A program made the translations under genes and the position numbers. The notes beneath the pieces were generated by a model, which saw nothing but the letters and a program-made list of their open reading frames with translations, was not told where the DNA came from and searched no databases. From Nannobrachium achirus (taxonomy: Eukaryota; Chordata; Actinopteri; Myctophiformes; Myctophidae), in contig OY997647.1 in the NCBI GenBank assembly GCA_963921795.1, forward strand, positions 63,592,083-63,656,082: a stretch of DNA of 64,000 bases, read 5' to 3'. Positions 47,480-59,412 of this stretch are shown here, in pieces (position 1 is the first letter of the stretch; every line of letters begins with the position of its first letter).

Positions 47480-49728
47480 AGTCTCTATGTGAGGGTGACA
47501 TCAGGTCGCCATGGTTACTCAACATGTTTGAGTGAGTGCAGGTTGTCATGGTGACTCATGGACTCCATATTTGAGCATGAGTGACTCACGGTGACATCAT
47601 CATGATGATGTAATCAGCATCACAGTGACATCACACATTCCAGCTCCTGTAGATTCAGTGTTTCTCTGACGTTGTCATGACAACACCCCCATGTGTTTGA
47701 CCTTTGACCCCGGACCCCCATAAGTTAACATTTGTGTCATTGAAAATGTTACAAATTATATAAATGAAACACAAACATTCTCCATAAAATAGCAGATCTA
47801 CAAGCTCACAGCGCGGCACTTGTAGATCTGCTATTTTTGAAAAATCGTGAACATTTGTGCAGGTCTTTGAATATTTTTCACCTGATTCTATTCTAAACCG
47901 TTCTTTAAATCAGTGGTCCTCAAACTTTTTCATGTCAAGGACCCCCAAAATTACATGTAATTGGTCACGGACCCCCCATATCAAAATGTGTTGTTCCAGG
48001 GACCCCCGGAAGCAAAGTTTGCTTTGGAAAATATACATTCAAAGGTTTGCACAAATGTTCATGATTTAAAAAGAAAAAAAATAGCAGATCTACAAGCTCA
48101 TAGCGCATAATTTGGTCGTTTGGTACCAGAGTGGTGTTCGGTGACCTCCATGTGTCTGGGGACCCCACAAGGGTCATGGACTGTGTACCAGGGGGTCCCC
48201 AGGAAAAACAACATTTTAACCACTTTAAGATTATCGTTGGGGGATGGGTCCTGGTGCCTGGCTATTCAAAAATACAGATCTACAAGCTCACAGCGCGTCA
48301 TTTGGTCGTTTCGTGCCAGACTATTGTTCGGTGACCTCCATGCGTCTGGGGACCCCACAAGGGTCGTGGACTGTGTACCAGGGGGTCCCCAGGAAAAGTA
48401 GTTAACATAGCATCACAATCATTTGAACCGCTTTATCCATTTGTATGTTGGCTGTTCAAAAACAACAGATCTACAAGCTCACAACGCGTCGCAAAAAAAA
48501 GTGAATTGTCCAAATGGGGGTCCCTGGTACAAATATGTTCAGATGGGGGTCCCTGGTACAAATATGTTCAAATGGGGGTCCCTGGTCAAATCCATGTTAA
48601 TGTCAAACTCTATGGTATTAAATGAGTCATCACCACAGGGAGCTTTAGATCTTAGATTAGATCAGATAGAAGTGCACAAACCTCCACTCCACACATTTAT
48701 AAATATGTATCATAAATACTGTCCATCAATGATGATGATGTAAATATCAGTGTCATACTTGTGTCTCCTATGTTGATACAAACTCATATTTTAAGTATAT
48801 TTTATTTTTGATATTTTTACACAACAGACAGAGATAAACTGTCTATTTGATCATGTAAATGTCACAGTATCAATATTGTTTCTTGTATATAAACCTTTAT
48901 ACCACTTGAACCCCATATACTTTATTGACTGTATTTGACTGTATTAACTTTATTAAAACTGTATATTTGATCTTGTAATTGTCACAGTATCAATATTGTT
49001 TCTTGTATATAAACCTTTATACTGAACCACTTGAACCCCATGTACTTTATTGACTGGTGTTCCCCAGGGTTCTGTAATTGGTCCCCTGCTTTTCCCCCAC
49101 CTCTACACCAGATCTCTTGGGTGAAAATAGCAGATCTACAAGCTGTCTAATAGCTTAGATCTACGTCACAAAGTTACACATTGTGAGCAGTGTTCATTTT
49201 GACAGCAAATAATTCTGTCATCTATTGTGTTTCTAGTTTTAGTTGACTAAATGTCATAACATTTTAATTGACTAAATCTACAGTTTATTTAGTCGACTAA
49301 AATGTATTCTTGGAGGGCTGTGATGATGTTGTAATGCCTGATTTATACTGAGCTTTGTGCCAAAAAATAGCTGATCTACAAGCTGATCTCAAGTCTTTTA
49401 CGCGTTGTGAACTTGTAGATCAGCTATCTTCAGAGAGAGCTACACCCGAGCTCAACCAAACATAAAATGACTTGTCTTTTAGTTCTACTGGATCTCTTCT
49501 CCACCAGTCCCTCCCTGACATTTTAGTCTAGTTTTTATTTGTTGATGAAATTTTAAATATATTTTGTCAGAATGTTGTCAATCACTCTGGATTCAAACAT
49601 CTACTGAATGTGTTGTTAATGAACTCAAATCAATCATTGTTTATTCATTGTTCATTATCAGATCATTATTTCCTCACTCATTCCATTATTGTGCTTTCAT
49701 TGAATATTAATGTGAAGCTGTTCTCATT
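47480..49728. other. downstream flank of the NLR with repeats
   Basis: No gene seen. The 3' untranslated region starts here, but the poly(A) site is unclear. Palindromes: 47,785-47,840 and 49,363-49,432, and a left arm at 49,122. 48,078-48,420 holds two 189-bp repeats related to the 44.6 kb array. 48,505-48,595 has three units of about 29 bp ('gggggtccctggta'). 48,836-49,058 is a two-copy direct repeat containing 'gtatcaatattgtttcttg'. Confidence 0.75.
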
Positions 49729-50140
49729 GTGGGCTCGCCTATAAGGCGAGCACACTTTAGATATTGTCATTATTGTGGGCTCGCCTATAAGGCGAGCACA
49801 CTTTAGATATTGTCATTATTTCTTTATTGTGGGCTCGCCTATAAGGCGAGCACACTTTAGATATTGTCATTGTGGGCTCGCCTATAGGCGAGCACACTTT
49901 AGTTATTGTGGGCTCGCCTATAGGCGAGCACACTTTAGTTATTGTGGGCTCGCCTGTAAGGCGAGCACACTCTAGATGTTGTCATTATTTATTGTGGGCT
50001 CGCCTATAAGGCGAGCACACTTTAGATATTGTCATTGTGGGCTCGCCTATAAGGCGAGCACACTTTAGATATTGTCATTATTTATTGTGGGCTCGCCAGT
50101 ACCTGGCGAGCACACTTTAGATATTGTCATTATTTATTTA
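49727..50140. repeat. array of nine 5'-end palindromes of H1
   Basis: GCTCGCC/GGCGAGC stems with 'acactttagatattgtcat' or shorter spacers. The middle of the hairpin varies (TATAA, TATA, TGTAA, AGTACCT). Four such units also begin the H1 copy at 62,497, two at 17,729 and one at 57,830. Confidence 0.93.
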
Positions 50141-51665
50141 TTTATCTAGTAAGTAGACGGGATTTTCGGTTCCTTTCTACTCCTACATACTTAGTGAGAA
50201 AATGAAAATAAAAACATCAATGTGTTCAGTTTACAGTGGCGAAGTGTGCTATTATTTTTTATAGCAATCGGCCAAATGGTGGCGCTGTAGGAAGCCTTCG
50301 AAAGTGCGAACTTTGAACAGGTATAGCTCATGCTGTGTTTTAGGTACAGCCATGAAACCTGTATACACGTATGCGTCTCCTCATGCCGAACAACTTTTAC
50401 CCTCTAACTTTTGACCTCTGACCTTTAGGTCTCCCACAATTCGGAATTATATGAAAAACAGTAAAAATCTATCTCCTCCTGGGATTTTCGCGTCAAGTGC
50501 ACAAAACTTTTTTCACATGAACTTTGGACCAATACGGTCAAACTAATCTCGGCGGATTTCTTTTAAAGTGAAATATAATTTTTTAATAATTCAATAAATA
50601 TTGCAGTTTTATGCAAATTATACTTCGGCCTCTAAATCATACATGCAAAGTTACACGTTCATGGCATTTGGCAAAGATGTAGAGGGTTAGTCAAGGTATC
50701 AATGAAACCAATTTTATTCCAATCGGCCAAAGGGGGGCGCTATACGAAGCGTTTGAAAATTCAAACTTCAAACGGGCATAAGTCATGACTCGTTTCGTTT
50801 GAAGACATGCAACTTGTTACACGCGTGCTTTGACTCAAGCGGAAGACATCTGTGTCGTTGTTAAGTAAGCTCCGCCCTTCAATTTTCCGCCATATTGAGC
50901 AGTTTGTAAAACACGTAAACCCGCTTTTATTCTGGAATTTTCGCTCCACGTGCACAAAACTTTTTTTACATGAACTTTGGACCGATATCTAAAGATCTGT
51001 CAGATCGGATTTCTTTAAAATTGAAACATGCTTTTTTAAATAAATTCAATGAATATTGCAGTTTTATGCAAATTATTCTTCTGCCTCTAAATCATACATG
51101 CAAAGTAACATGTTCATGGCATTTGGCAAAGATGTAGAGTGTTAGTCCAAATATCACTAAAACCAATCTTACCCCAATTGGCCAAAGGGGGGCGCTATAT
51201 CATTTTGAGCAGTTTGTGAAACGCTTAAACCCGTTAGGATTTTTTTTTGCAATTTGCATGAAACATTCTACACACAATCTAAGGACCTTTATCTAATATG
51301 CCTATGAAGTGCACACACACACAAAAAAAATAATAATAATGAATATAGCTGCAAGCAGCGATAAAGTGGCCAAAGCCAAAAACACCTCAAATCATGAACA
51401 CAGCCTGCAATGTGCGTGAAATCTTGCAAGCACATTCCCAATAGGTCAAGGAACAGATACCACCCTTCTTACATTGGCCTGTTATAGCGCCACCAGCGGG
51501 TCAACTTTTGCACAACACATTTTTGGAACAAAATGGACCAATCTTTGACGTCAGTAACGTCAAAGAGAGCACTGCCTGCGATCTTGACATTTTGTACTTT
51601 TATAGCCATTGTTTTCCGGCTTGAAGCGAGCCCACAATTGTTTCGAAGGAACAATATTTTTCTAG
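49727..51665. mobile_element. H1 Helentron-like element, copy c, with nine 5' palindromes
   Basis: The 5' terminus TTGTGGGCTCGC is the exact complement of GCGAGCCCACAA at 51,626-51,637, placed just before the 3' hairpin 'attgtttcgaaggaacaat' and CTAG at 51,662-51,665. Inverted repeats that are terminal at one end and subterminal at the other define Helitron2/Helentron ends. No Rep/helicase frame, so non-autonomous. Confidence 0.75.
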
Positions 51666-51944
51666 TTAGTGTGGTTGCCCTACAGGGCAACCACACTATA
51701 GTTCTAGGGAAACTTTATTAAGTGTGCCTGCTATGCAATAGCAAAACACTTATTGTAATCCGCCATACTTAAGTCATTAAGTCATTAAGTCTTTCGCCAC
51801 GAATTTCTGCACGTAATAACTGCCGCACAATTTACGCCACCGCCGCAATATATACATCAAAACGTGCGGCTCGGCCGGGAATGGTGTGCTATTACTTTTC
51901 TTTCCGATCCGCGTTACCATTGCGACGTAATACGCAAAAAACGA

Positions 51945-54198
51945 CGCCAAAAAACCCCATTGACTTAGAATGGGGGAAACTTCGGCACGTAATAACTGCC
52001 GCACGATTTACGCCACCCCCGCAATATATACATCAAAATGTGCGGCTCGGCCGGGAATGGTGTGCTATTACTTTTCTTTCCGATCCGCTTTACGATTGCG
52101 ATGTAATTCGCAAAAAACAACGCCCAAAAACTCCATTGACTTTGAATGGGGGACTCCGAAAAAAACCCAGAAACTTTGGCGCCACATAACTCTGCCATAC
52201 TTTTGCCTAGCAACGTCATTTAAAATGTAAAATGCTCACACAACTTTGGTCTTTTTCCGACCAATAGGGATGAGCTGTAATTGATTAAGCCTCGCCCCCT
52301 CTTTAACAGGAAGTGCCCTTCACCAAACAGGAAGTGCCTCTATAACTCATGAACCGTTTGTCGTACAGACTTGCGGCTGGTGTCATACCTTTTCTTTTTT
52401 TCTCAAATTTTTTTTTCTCAATTTTTTTTTTCTCAAATTTTTTTTCTCAAATTTTTTTTTCTCAAAAAATTTTTTTTCTCAAAAATTTTTTTTCTCAAAT
52501 TTTTTTTTTCTCAAAAATTTTTTTTCTCAAAATTTTTTTTTTCTCAATTTTTTTTTCTCAAAATTTTTTTTTTCTCAAATTTTTTTTTCTCAAATTTTTT
52601 TTCTCAAAATTTTTTTTTCTCAAAATTTTTTTTTCTCAAAAATTTTTTTTTCTCAAAAATTTTTTTTTCTCAAATTTTTTCTCAATTTTTTTCTCAATTT
52701 TTTTTTTCTCAAAAAAATTTTTTCTCAATTTTTTTTTTCTCAAATTTTTTTTTTTCTCAAAATTTTTTTTTCTCAAAATTGTTTTCTCAAAATTATTTTT
52801 TTCTCACAATTTTTTTTTCAAAATTTCTTTTTCTCAAAAGTTTTTTTCTCAATTTTTTTTTCTCACAAAACAATTTTTTCTCAAAAAACTGTCGTTAAAG
52901 TGCGACCCGTGATAACGGCCAAAAATGCTCCAAAACGCCACTAATTAGTCGAAATGGCTGACTTCCTGTTTGGTTTCTGATTGGCTGCTGGCCTTGTGAC
53001 GTGGGTAGAGCTGCGAGGGCCTGGTCATCGCTGCTTGCAGCTTTAATTCATTAATCGTCCATGACCTTAATCGCCAAAAAACCCCATTGACTTAGAATGG
53101 GGGAAACTTCGGCACGTAATAACTGCCGCACGATTTACGCCACCCCCGCAATATATACATCAAAATGTGCGGCTCGGCCGGGAATGGTGTGCTATTACTT
53201 TTCTTTCCGATCCGCTTTACGATTGCGATGTAATTCGCAAAAAACAACGCCCAAAAACTCCATTGACTTTGAATGGGGGACTCCGAAAAAAACCCAGAAA
53301 CTTTGGCGCCACATAACTCTGCCATACTTTTGCCTAGCAACGTCATTTAAAATGTAAAATGCTCACACAACTTTGGTCTTTTTCCGACCAATAGGGATGA
53401 GCTGTAATTGATTAAGCCTCGCCCCCTCTTTAACAGGAAGTGCCCTTCACCAAACAGGAAGTGCCTCTATAACTCATGAACCGTTTGTCGTACAGACTTG
53501 CGGCTGGTGTCATACCTTTTCTTTTTTTCTCAAATTTTTTTTTCTCAATTTTTTTTTTCTCAAATTTTTTTTCTCAAATTTTTTTTTCTCAAAAAATTTT
53601 TTTTCTCAAAAATTTTTTTTCTCAAATTTTTTTTTTCTCAAAAATTTTTTTTCTCAAAATTTTTTTTTTCTCAATTTTTTTTTCTCAAAATTTTTTTTTT
53701 CTCAAATTTTTTTTTCTCAAATTTTTTTTCTCAAAATTTTTTTTTCTCAAAAATTTTTTTTCTCAAAAATTTTTTTTTCTCAAAAATTTTTTTTTCTCAA
53801 ATTTTTTCTCAATTTTTTTCTCAATTTTTTTTTTCTCAAAAAAATTTTTTCTCAATTTTTTTTTTCTCAAATTTTTTTTTTTCTCAAAATTTTTTTTTCT
53901 CAAAATTGTTTTCTCAAAATTATTTTTTTCTCACAATTTTTTTTTCAAAATTTCTTTTTCTCAAAAGTTTTTTTCTCAATTTTTTTTTCTCACAAAACAA
54001 TTTTTTCTCAAAAAACTGTCGTTAAAGTGCGACCCGTGATAACGGCCAAAAATGCTCCAAAACGCCACTAATTAGTCGAAATGGCTGACTTCCTGTTTGG
54101 TTTCTGATTGGCTGCTGGCCTTGTGACGTGGGTAGAGCTGCGAGGGCCTGGTCATCGCTGCTTGCAGCTTTAATTCATTAATCGTCCATGACCTTAAT
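51945..54198. repeat. 1,127-bp tandem duplication inside H3
   Basis: 51,945-53,071 is repeated at 53,072-54,198 with almost no difference (one t/a change noticed in the T-rich part). The junction joins 'accttaat' to 'cgccaaaaaacccc'. 'tttcgcc' after the second copy hints at CGCC microhomology. Confidence 0.95.
52395..52890. repeat. T-rich low-complexity tract (TTTTTTCTCAAA)n, present twice
   Basis: Irregular units of 'ttttttctcaaa' for about 500 bp, repeated at 53,522-54,017 by the tandem duplication. Long Phe/Ser/Leu frames here are composition artefacts. Confidence 0.93.
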
Positions 54199-55354
54199 TG
54201 GGGCCTATTTCGCCAAACAGGAAGTGCCCCTCACCAAACAGGAAGTGACCCTTGATCTCGTGAACCGTTTGTCATACAGACACGCGGGTTGCGTCAAATG
54301 AAATAACGCTAATGCTAACACCAACCGCTACACAAGGTTGCACAGACTTAGCGAGCTGCAGGCACACTTAAAATTTCTTAGAAATTTTCTCTTCTAGTTA
54401 TTATTATTCTTGACTAGTGTAACCAAAAGTTTGGCGCGCTTCACAGCCCACAGTTTTTGCGCCACACACTCGCGCCATATGTCAAATCGACCGGCTTAAT
54501 CGGGAATCGTTTTCTAAGAGAAAAGTTGTATCCTTTAATTGATATTAATTTATTAGTGAATTAATTTTCCCCATTGACTTATAATGGGAATGGCAAAAAC
54601 TCACATTAAATTATTTTCTCTCTCTTAAACCATAGGGTCTACAGTTTCAAAACTTGGAGAGGAGATTCATAATAATTGTAAGAATTAATAAAAAAATAAT
54701 TACATTAGTCGGCCACATGGTGGCGCTAAAACACCCCACTTTACGTTTTGCCCTATAACTCTTGAACCGTAGGTCGGAAAATTAAAATTCCTTTTCCCCT
54801 GGATTCCTTGGGTCATGACGCATCTCCTCATATAGGCCACGCCCATTTGCGTCAGGATAGATTTTCCGCCATTTTGAATTTTCTTCAAAACACACTTTTT
54901 GCTCCTTTTCCTACATATTTACTCCAAATGTCACAAAAATCAGTACACATGATCTCTGGACCCATGCGATGAACATATTCAAGCGATATTTCGATAGTCC
55001 ATACCGTTCGTCCGTAACAGGCTTCCAAAGTTAACGGGAGGGCCCGTTTCGCAAGAAATAGCCATAAATCACGAACAAAACATCCAGTCAACACCACATT
55101 TTAACCACTAGTCGGGGGTGGTATACTCAACAAATCCCCAAAAGCATTTCCATTTCGACCCATAGGGGGCGCCACAAACGCGCAAAACGTAACCGTTTCG
55201 TGCCAAAACACGTTTTTCAGGGGGAACGACCCTCTCAAAACGAAACACAAACGATATCGGGAGCGACGTGACAACATAATCGTCTTGCAAAACTCGTGGG
55301 AGGGGGGCGGGTGAGCAACCACACTCGCAATTTCCCAAATTGCAAATTTTCTAG

Positions 55355-56298
55355 TTAGTGTGGTTGCCCTTACAGGGCAACCACACTATAGTTCTAATCT
55401 AGGGTAACTTTATTCTTTTTATTATTATAGTGTAACCAAAAGTTTGTCCGCAATCTCCTCCCACAGTTTTTGCGCCACACACTCGCGCCATATGTCAAAT
55501 CGACCGGCTTGATCGGGAATCGTGTGCCATTACTTTTCTAAGAGAAAGGTTGTATAGTTTAATTGATATTAATTTATTAGTGAATTAATTTTCCCCATTG
55601 ACTTATAATGGGAATCACAAAAACTCACATTCATGTATTTTTCTCTCGCAAACCATAGGGGCTACAGTTTCAAAACTTGGAGAGGAGATTCATAATAATT
55701 GTAAGAATTAATAAAAAAATAATTACATCAGTCGGCCACATGGTGGCGCTATAACACCCCACTTTACGTTTTGCCCTATAACTCTTGAACCGTAGGTCGG
55801 AAAATTAAAATTATTTTTTCCCTGGATTCCTTGGGTCATGACGCATCTCCCCATATAGGCCACGCCCATTTGCGTTAGGATAGATTTTCCGCCATTTTGA
55901 ATTTTCTTCAAAACACACTTTTTGCTCCTTTTCCTACATATTTACTCCAAATGTCACAAAAATCAGTACACATGATCTCTGGACCCATGCGATGAACATA
56001 TTCAAGCGATATTTCGATAGTCCATACCGTTCGTCCGTAACAGGCTTCCAAATTTAGCGGGAGGGCCCGTTTCGCAAGAAATAGCCATAAATCACGAACG
56101 AAACATCCAGTCAACACCACATTTTAACCACTAGTCGGGGGTGGTATACTCAACAAATCCCCAAAAGCATTTCCATTTCGACCCATAGGGGGCGCCACAA
56201 ACGCGCAAAACGTAACCGTTTCGTGCCAAAACACATTTCGACCCATAGGGGGCGCCAGGCAACCACACTCGCAATTTCCCAAATTGCCAATTTGCTAG
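55355..56298. mobile_element. H2 Helentron-like element, copy b
   Basis: Begins directly after the CTAG of H2-a with GTGTGGTTGCCC (55,358). Ends GCAACCACAC, hairpin 'gcaatttcccaaattgc' and CTAG at 56,295-56,298. Near-identical body to H2-a with internal deletions near the 3' end. Confidence 0.73.
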
Positions 56299-57827
56299 TT
56301 AGTGTGGTTGCCCTTACAGGGCAACACACTATAGTCCTAGGGAAACTTTATTTTTCTTTATTTATTTATTCTAGATAAACCTTTTTTCGGCGCGTTTCAC
56401 GGCCCACAGTTTTTGCGCCACACACTCGCGCCATATGTCAAATCGACCGGCTTCATCGGGAATCGTGTGCTATTATTGCGATAAGAGAAAAGTTGTATCG
56501 TTTAATTGATATGAATTTATTAGTGAATTAATTTCCCCCATTGACTTATAATGGGAATAGCAAAAACTCACATTCAATTATTTTCTCTCTCTTAAACCAT
56601 AGGGTCTAAAGTTTCAAAACTTGGAGAGGAGATTCATAATAATTTTAAGAATTAATTAAAAAATAATTACATCATTCGGCCACATGGTGGCGCTATAACA
56701 CCCGACTTTACGTTTTGCCCTATAACTCTTGAACCGTAGGTCGGAAAATTAAAATTATTTTTTCCCTGGATTCCTTGGGTCATGACGCATCTCCCTATAT
56801 AGGCCACGCCCATTTGCGTCAGGATAGATTTTCCGCCATTTTGAATTTTCTTCAAAACACACTTTTTGCTCCTTTTCCTACATATTTTCTCCAAATGTCA
56901 CAAAAATTGGTACACAGGATCTCTGGACCCATGCAATAAACATATTCAAGCGATATTTCGATAGTCCATACCGTTCGTCCGGAACAGGCTTACGAAGTTA
57001 GCAAGAGGGGCCCGTTTCGCCAAAAATAGTCATAAATCAGAAACGAAACATCCAGTCAACACCAAATTTTAACCACAAGTTGCGGGTGGGATATTCAACA
57101 AATCCCCAGAAGCATTTCCACTTCGACCCTTAGGGGGCGCCACAAATGCGCAAAACGTAACCGTTTCAGACCAAACCCATTGACTTATAATGAGAATAGC
57201 AAAAACTCACATTCAATTATTTTTTTTCTCGCAAACCATAGAGGCTACAGTTTCAAAACTTGGAGAGGAGATGCATAATTAGTTCAAGGAATAAATAAAA
57301 AATAATATTGTCAGTCAGCCTCATGGTGGCGCTATAACAGCCCACTTTACGTTTCGGCCTGTAACTCTTGAACCGTAGGTCGGAAAATTAAAATTATTTT
57401 TTCCCTGGATTCCTTGGGTCATGACGCATCTCCCCATATAGGCCACGCCCATTTGCGTCAGGATAGATTTTCTGCCATTTTGAATTTTCTTCAAAACACA
57501 CTTTTTGCTCCTTTTCCCACATATTTTCTCCAAATGTCACAAAAATCGGTACAGATGATCTCTGGACCCATGCGATAAACATATTCAAGCGATATTTCGA
57601 TAGTCCATACCGTTCGTCCGGAACAGGCTTACGAAGTTAGCGAGAGGGGCCAGTTTCGCCAAAAATAGCCATAAATCACAAACGAAACATCCAGTCAACA
57701 CCAAATTTGAACCACAAGTCGCGTGTGGGATATTCAACAAATCCCCAAAAGCATTTCCACTTCGACCCATAGGGGGCGGCAGGGCAGGCAACCACACTCG
57801 CAATTTCCCAAATTGCACATTTTCTAG
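56299..57827. mobile_element. H2 Helentron-like element, copy c, body partly doubled
   Basis: Third head-to-tail H2. One 5' palindrome arm has lost bases (GGGCAACAC). The block from 'cccattgacttataatg' (about 56,537) recurs from about 57,176, so the body is internally duplicated. Ends CTAG at 57,824-57,827. Confidence 0.72.
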
Positions 57828-59412
57828 TTATTGTGGGCTCGCCTATAAAGGCGAGCACACTTTAGATGTTGTCATTATTTATCTATCAGTCATATCATGC
57901 ATACTGTAGACGGGAACTTCGGTTCCTTTCTACTCCTACATACTTAGTGAGAAAATGAAAATAAAAACATCAATGTGTTCAGCTTACAGTGGCGAAGTGT
58001 GCTATTATTTTATACAGCAATCGGCCAAATGGTGGCGCTGTAGGAAGCCTTCGAAAGTGCGAACTTTGAACAGGGATAGCTCATGCTGTGTTTTAGGTAC
58101 AGCCATGAAACCTGTATACATGTATGCGTCTCCTCATGCCGAACAACTTTTACCCTCTAACTTTTGACCTCTGACCTTTAGGTCTCCCACAATTCGGAAT
58201 AATATGAAAAACAGTAAAAATCTATCTCCTCCTGGGTTTTTTTCGTTACGCGCACAAAACTTTTTTCACATGAACTTTGGACCAATACGGTCAGATTTAT
58301 CTCGGCGGATTTCTTTTAAAGTGAAATATAATTTTTTAATAATTCAATCAATATTGCGGTTTTATGGAAATTATTCTTCGGCCTCTAAATCATACATGCA
58401 AAGTTACACGTTCATGGCATTTGGCAAAGATGTGGAGGGTTAGTCAAAGTATCACCGAAACCAATTTTATTCCAATCGGCCAAAGGGGGGCGCTATACGA
58501 AGCGTTTGAAAATTCAAACTTCAAACGGGCATAAGTCATGACTCGTTTTGTTTGAAGACATGCAACTTGTTACACGCGTGCTTTGACTCAAGCGGAAGAC
58601 ATCTGTGTCGTTGTTAAGTAAGCTCCGCCCTTAAATTTTCCGCCATTTTGAGCAGTTTGTAAAACTGCTCAAAATGGAATTTTCGCTCCACGTGCACAAA
58701 ACTTTTTTTACGTGAACTTTGGACCAATCTCTAAAGATCTGTCAGATCGGATTTCTTTAAAATTGAAACATGCTTTTTTAATAAATTCAATGAATATTGC
58801 AGTTTTATGCAAATTATTCTTCTGCCTCTAAATCATACATGCAAAGTAACATGTTCATGGCATTTGGCAAAGATGTAGAGTGTTAGTCCAAATATCACTA
58901 AAACCAATCTTACCCCAATTGGCCAAACGGGGGCGCTATATCATTTTGAGCAGTTTGTGAAACGCTTAAACCTGTTAGGATTTCTTTAGCAATTTGCATG
59001 AAACATTCTACACACTATCTAAGGACCTTTATCTAATATGCCTATGAAGTGCACACACACACACACACACAAAAATATTATAATAATAAATATAGCTGCA
59101 AGCAGCGATAAAGTGGCCAAAGCCAAAAACACCTCAAATCATGAACACAGCCTGCAATGTGCGTGAAATCTTGCAAGCACATTCCCAATAGGTCAAGGAA
59201 CAGATACCACCCTTCTCACATTGGCCTGTTATAGCGCCACCAGCGGGTCAACTTTTGCATAACAATTTTTTGGAACAAAATGGACCAATCTTTGACGTCA
59301 GTAACGTCAAAGTGAGCACTGCCTGCGATCTTGACATTTTGTGATTTTATAGCCATTGTTTTCTGGCTTGAAGCGAGCCCACAATTGTTTCGAAGGAACA
59401 ATATTTGTCTAG
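57828..59412. mobile_element. H1 Helentron-like element, copy d
   Basis: Single 5' palindrome (middle TATAAA) directly after H2-c. Ends CTAG at 59,409-59,412. It includes the new perfect hairpin at 58,643-58,677 and a longer CA run near 59,050. Confidence 0.73.
58643..58677. repeat. perfect 16-bp hairpin unique to H1-d
   Basis: CCATTTTGAGCAGTTT, loop GTA, then the exact complement. Other H1 copies have 'aaaacgcgtaaacccg' after the left arm. Confidence 0.95.

Larger units (their letters stand above)
51720..54397. mobile_element. H3 Helentron-like element nested in H2-a
   Basis: 5' AAGTGTGCCTGC is the exact complement of GCAGGCACACTT at 54,358-54,369, followed by hairpin 'aaatttcttagaaattt' and CTAG at 54,394-54,397. 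H2-b has the uninterrupted site ('aactttattctttttatt'), consistent with insertion at TT. Its interior contains the 1,127-bp duplication. Confidence 0.73.
51666..55354. mobile_element. H2 Helentron-like element, copy a, split by H3
   Basis: The 5' palindrome GTGTGGTTGCCC...GGGCAACCACAC starts right after the CTAG of H1-c. The 3' side has GCAACCACAC at 55,315-55,324, the hairpin 'gcaatttcccaaattgc' and CTAG at 55,351-55,354. The body resumes after H3 with 'ttattattattcttgactag'. Internal module 'ggtggcgct' is shared with H1. Confidence 0.73.

Noticed and set aside
49727-50140. CRISPR-like array of palindromic repeats
   Set aside because: Eukaryotic context; the spacers are themselves repeated ('acactttagatattgtcat') and the units are H1 element ends.
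52349-52912. Phe-rich hydrophobic frames that look like membrane proteins (again at 53,476)
   Set aside because: Translation of a ttttttctcaaa low-complexity tract in all frames; no gene features.
54700-56120. Recurring minus-strand frames of 60-75 residues in H2 copies
   Set aside because: Repeat copies of one non-coding module; no domain, and neighbouring frames show the same openness.
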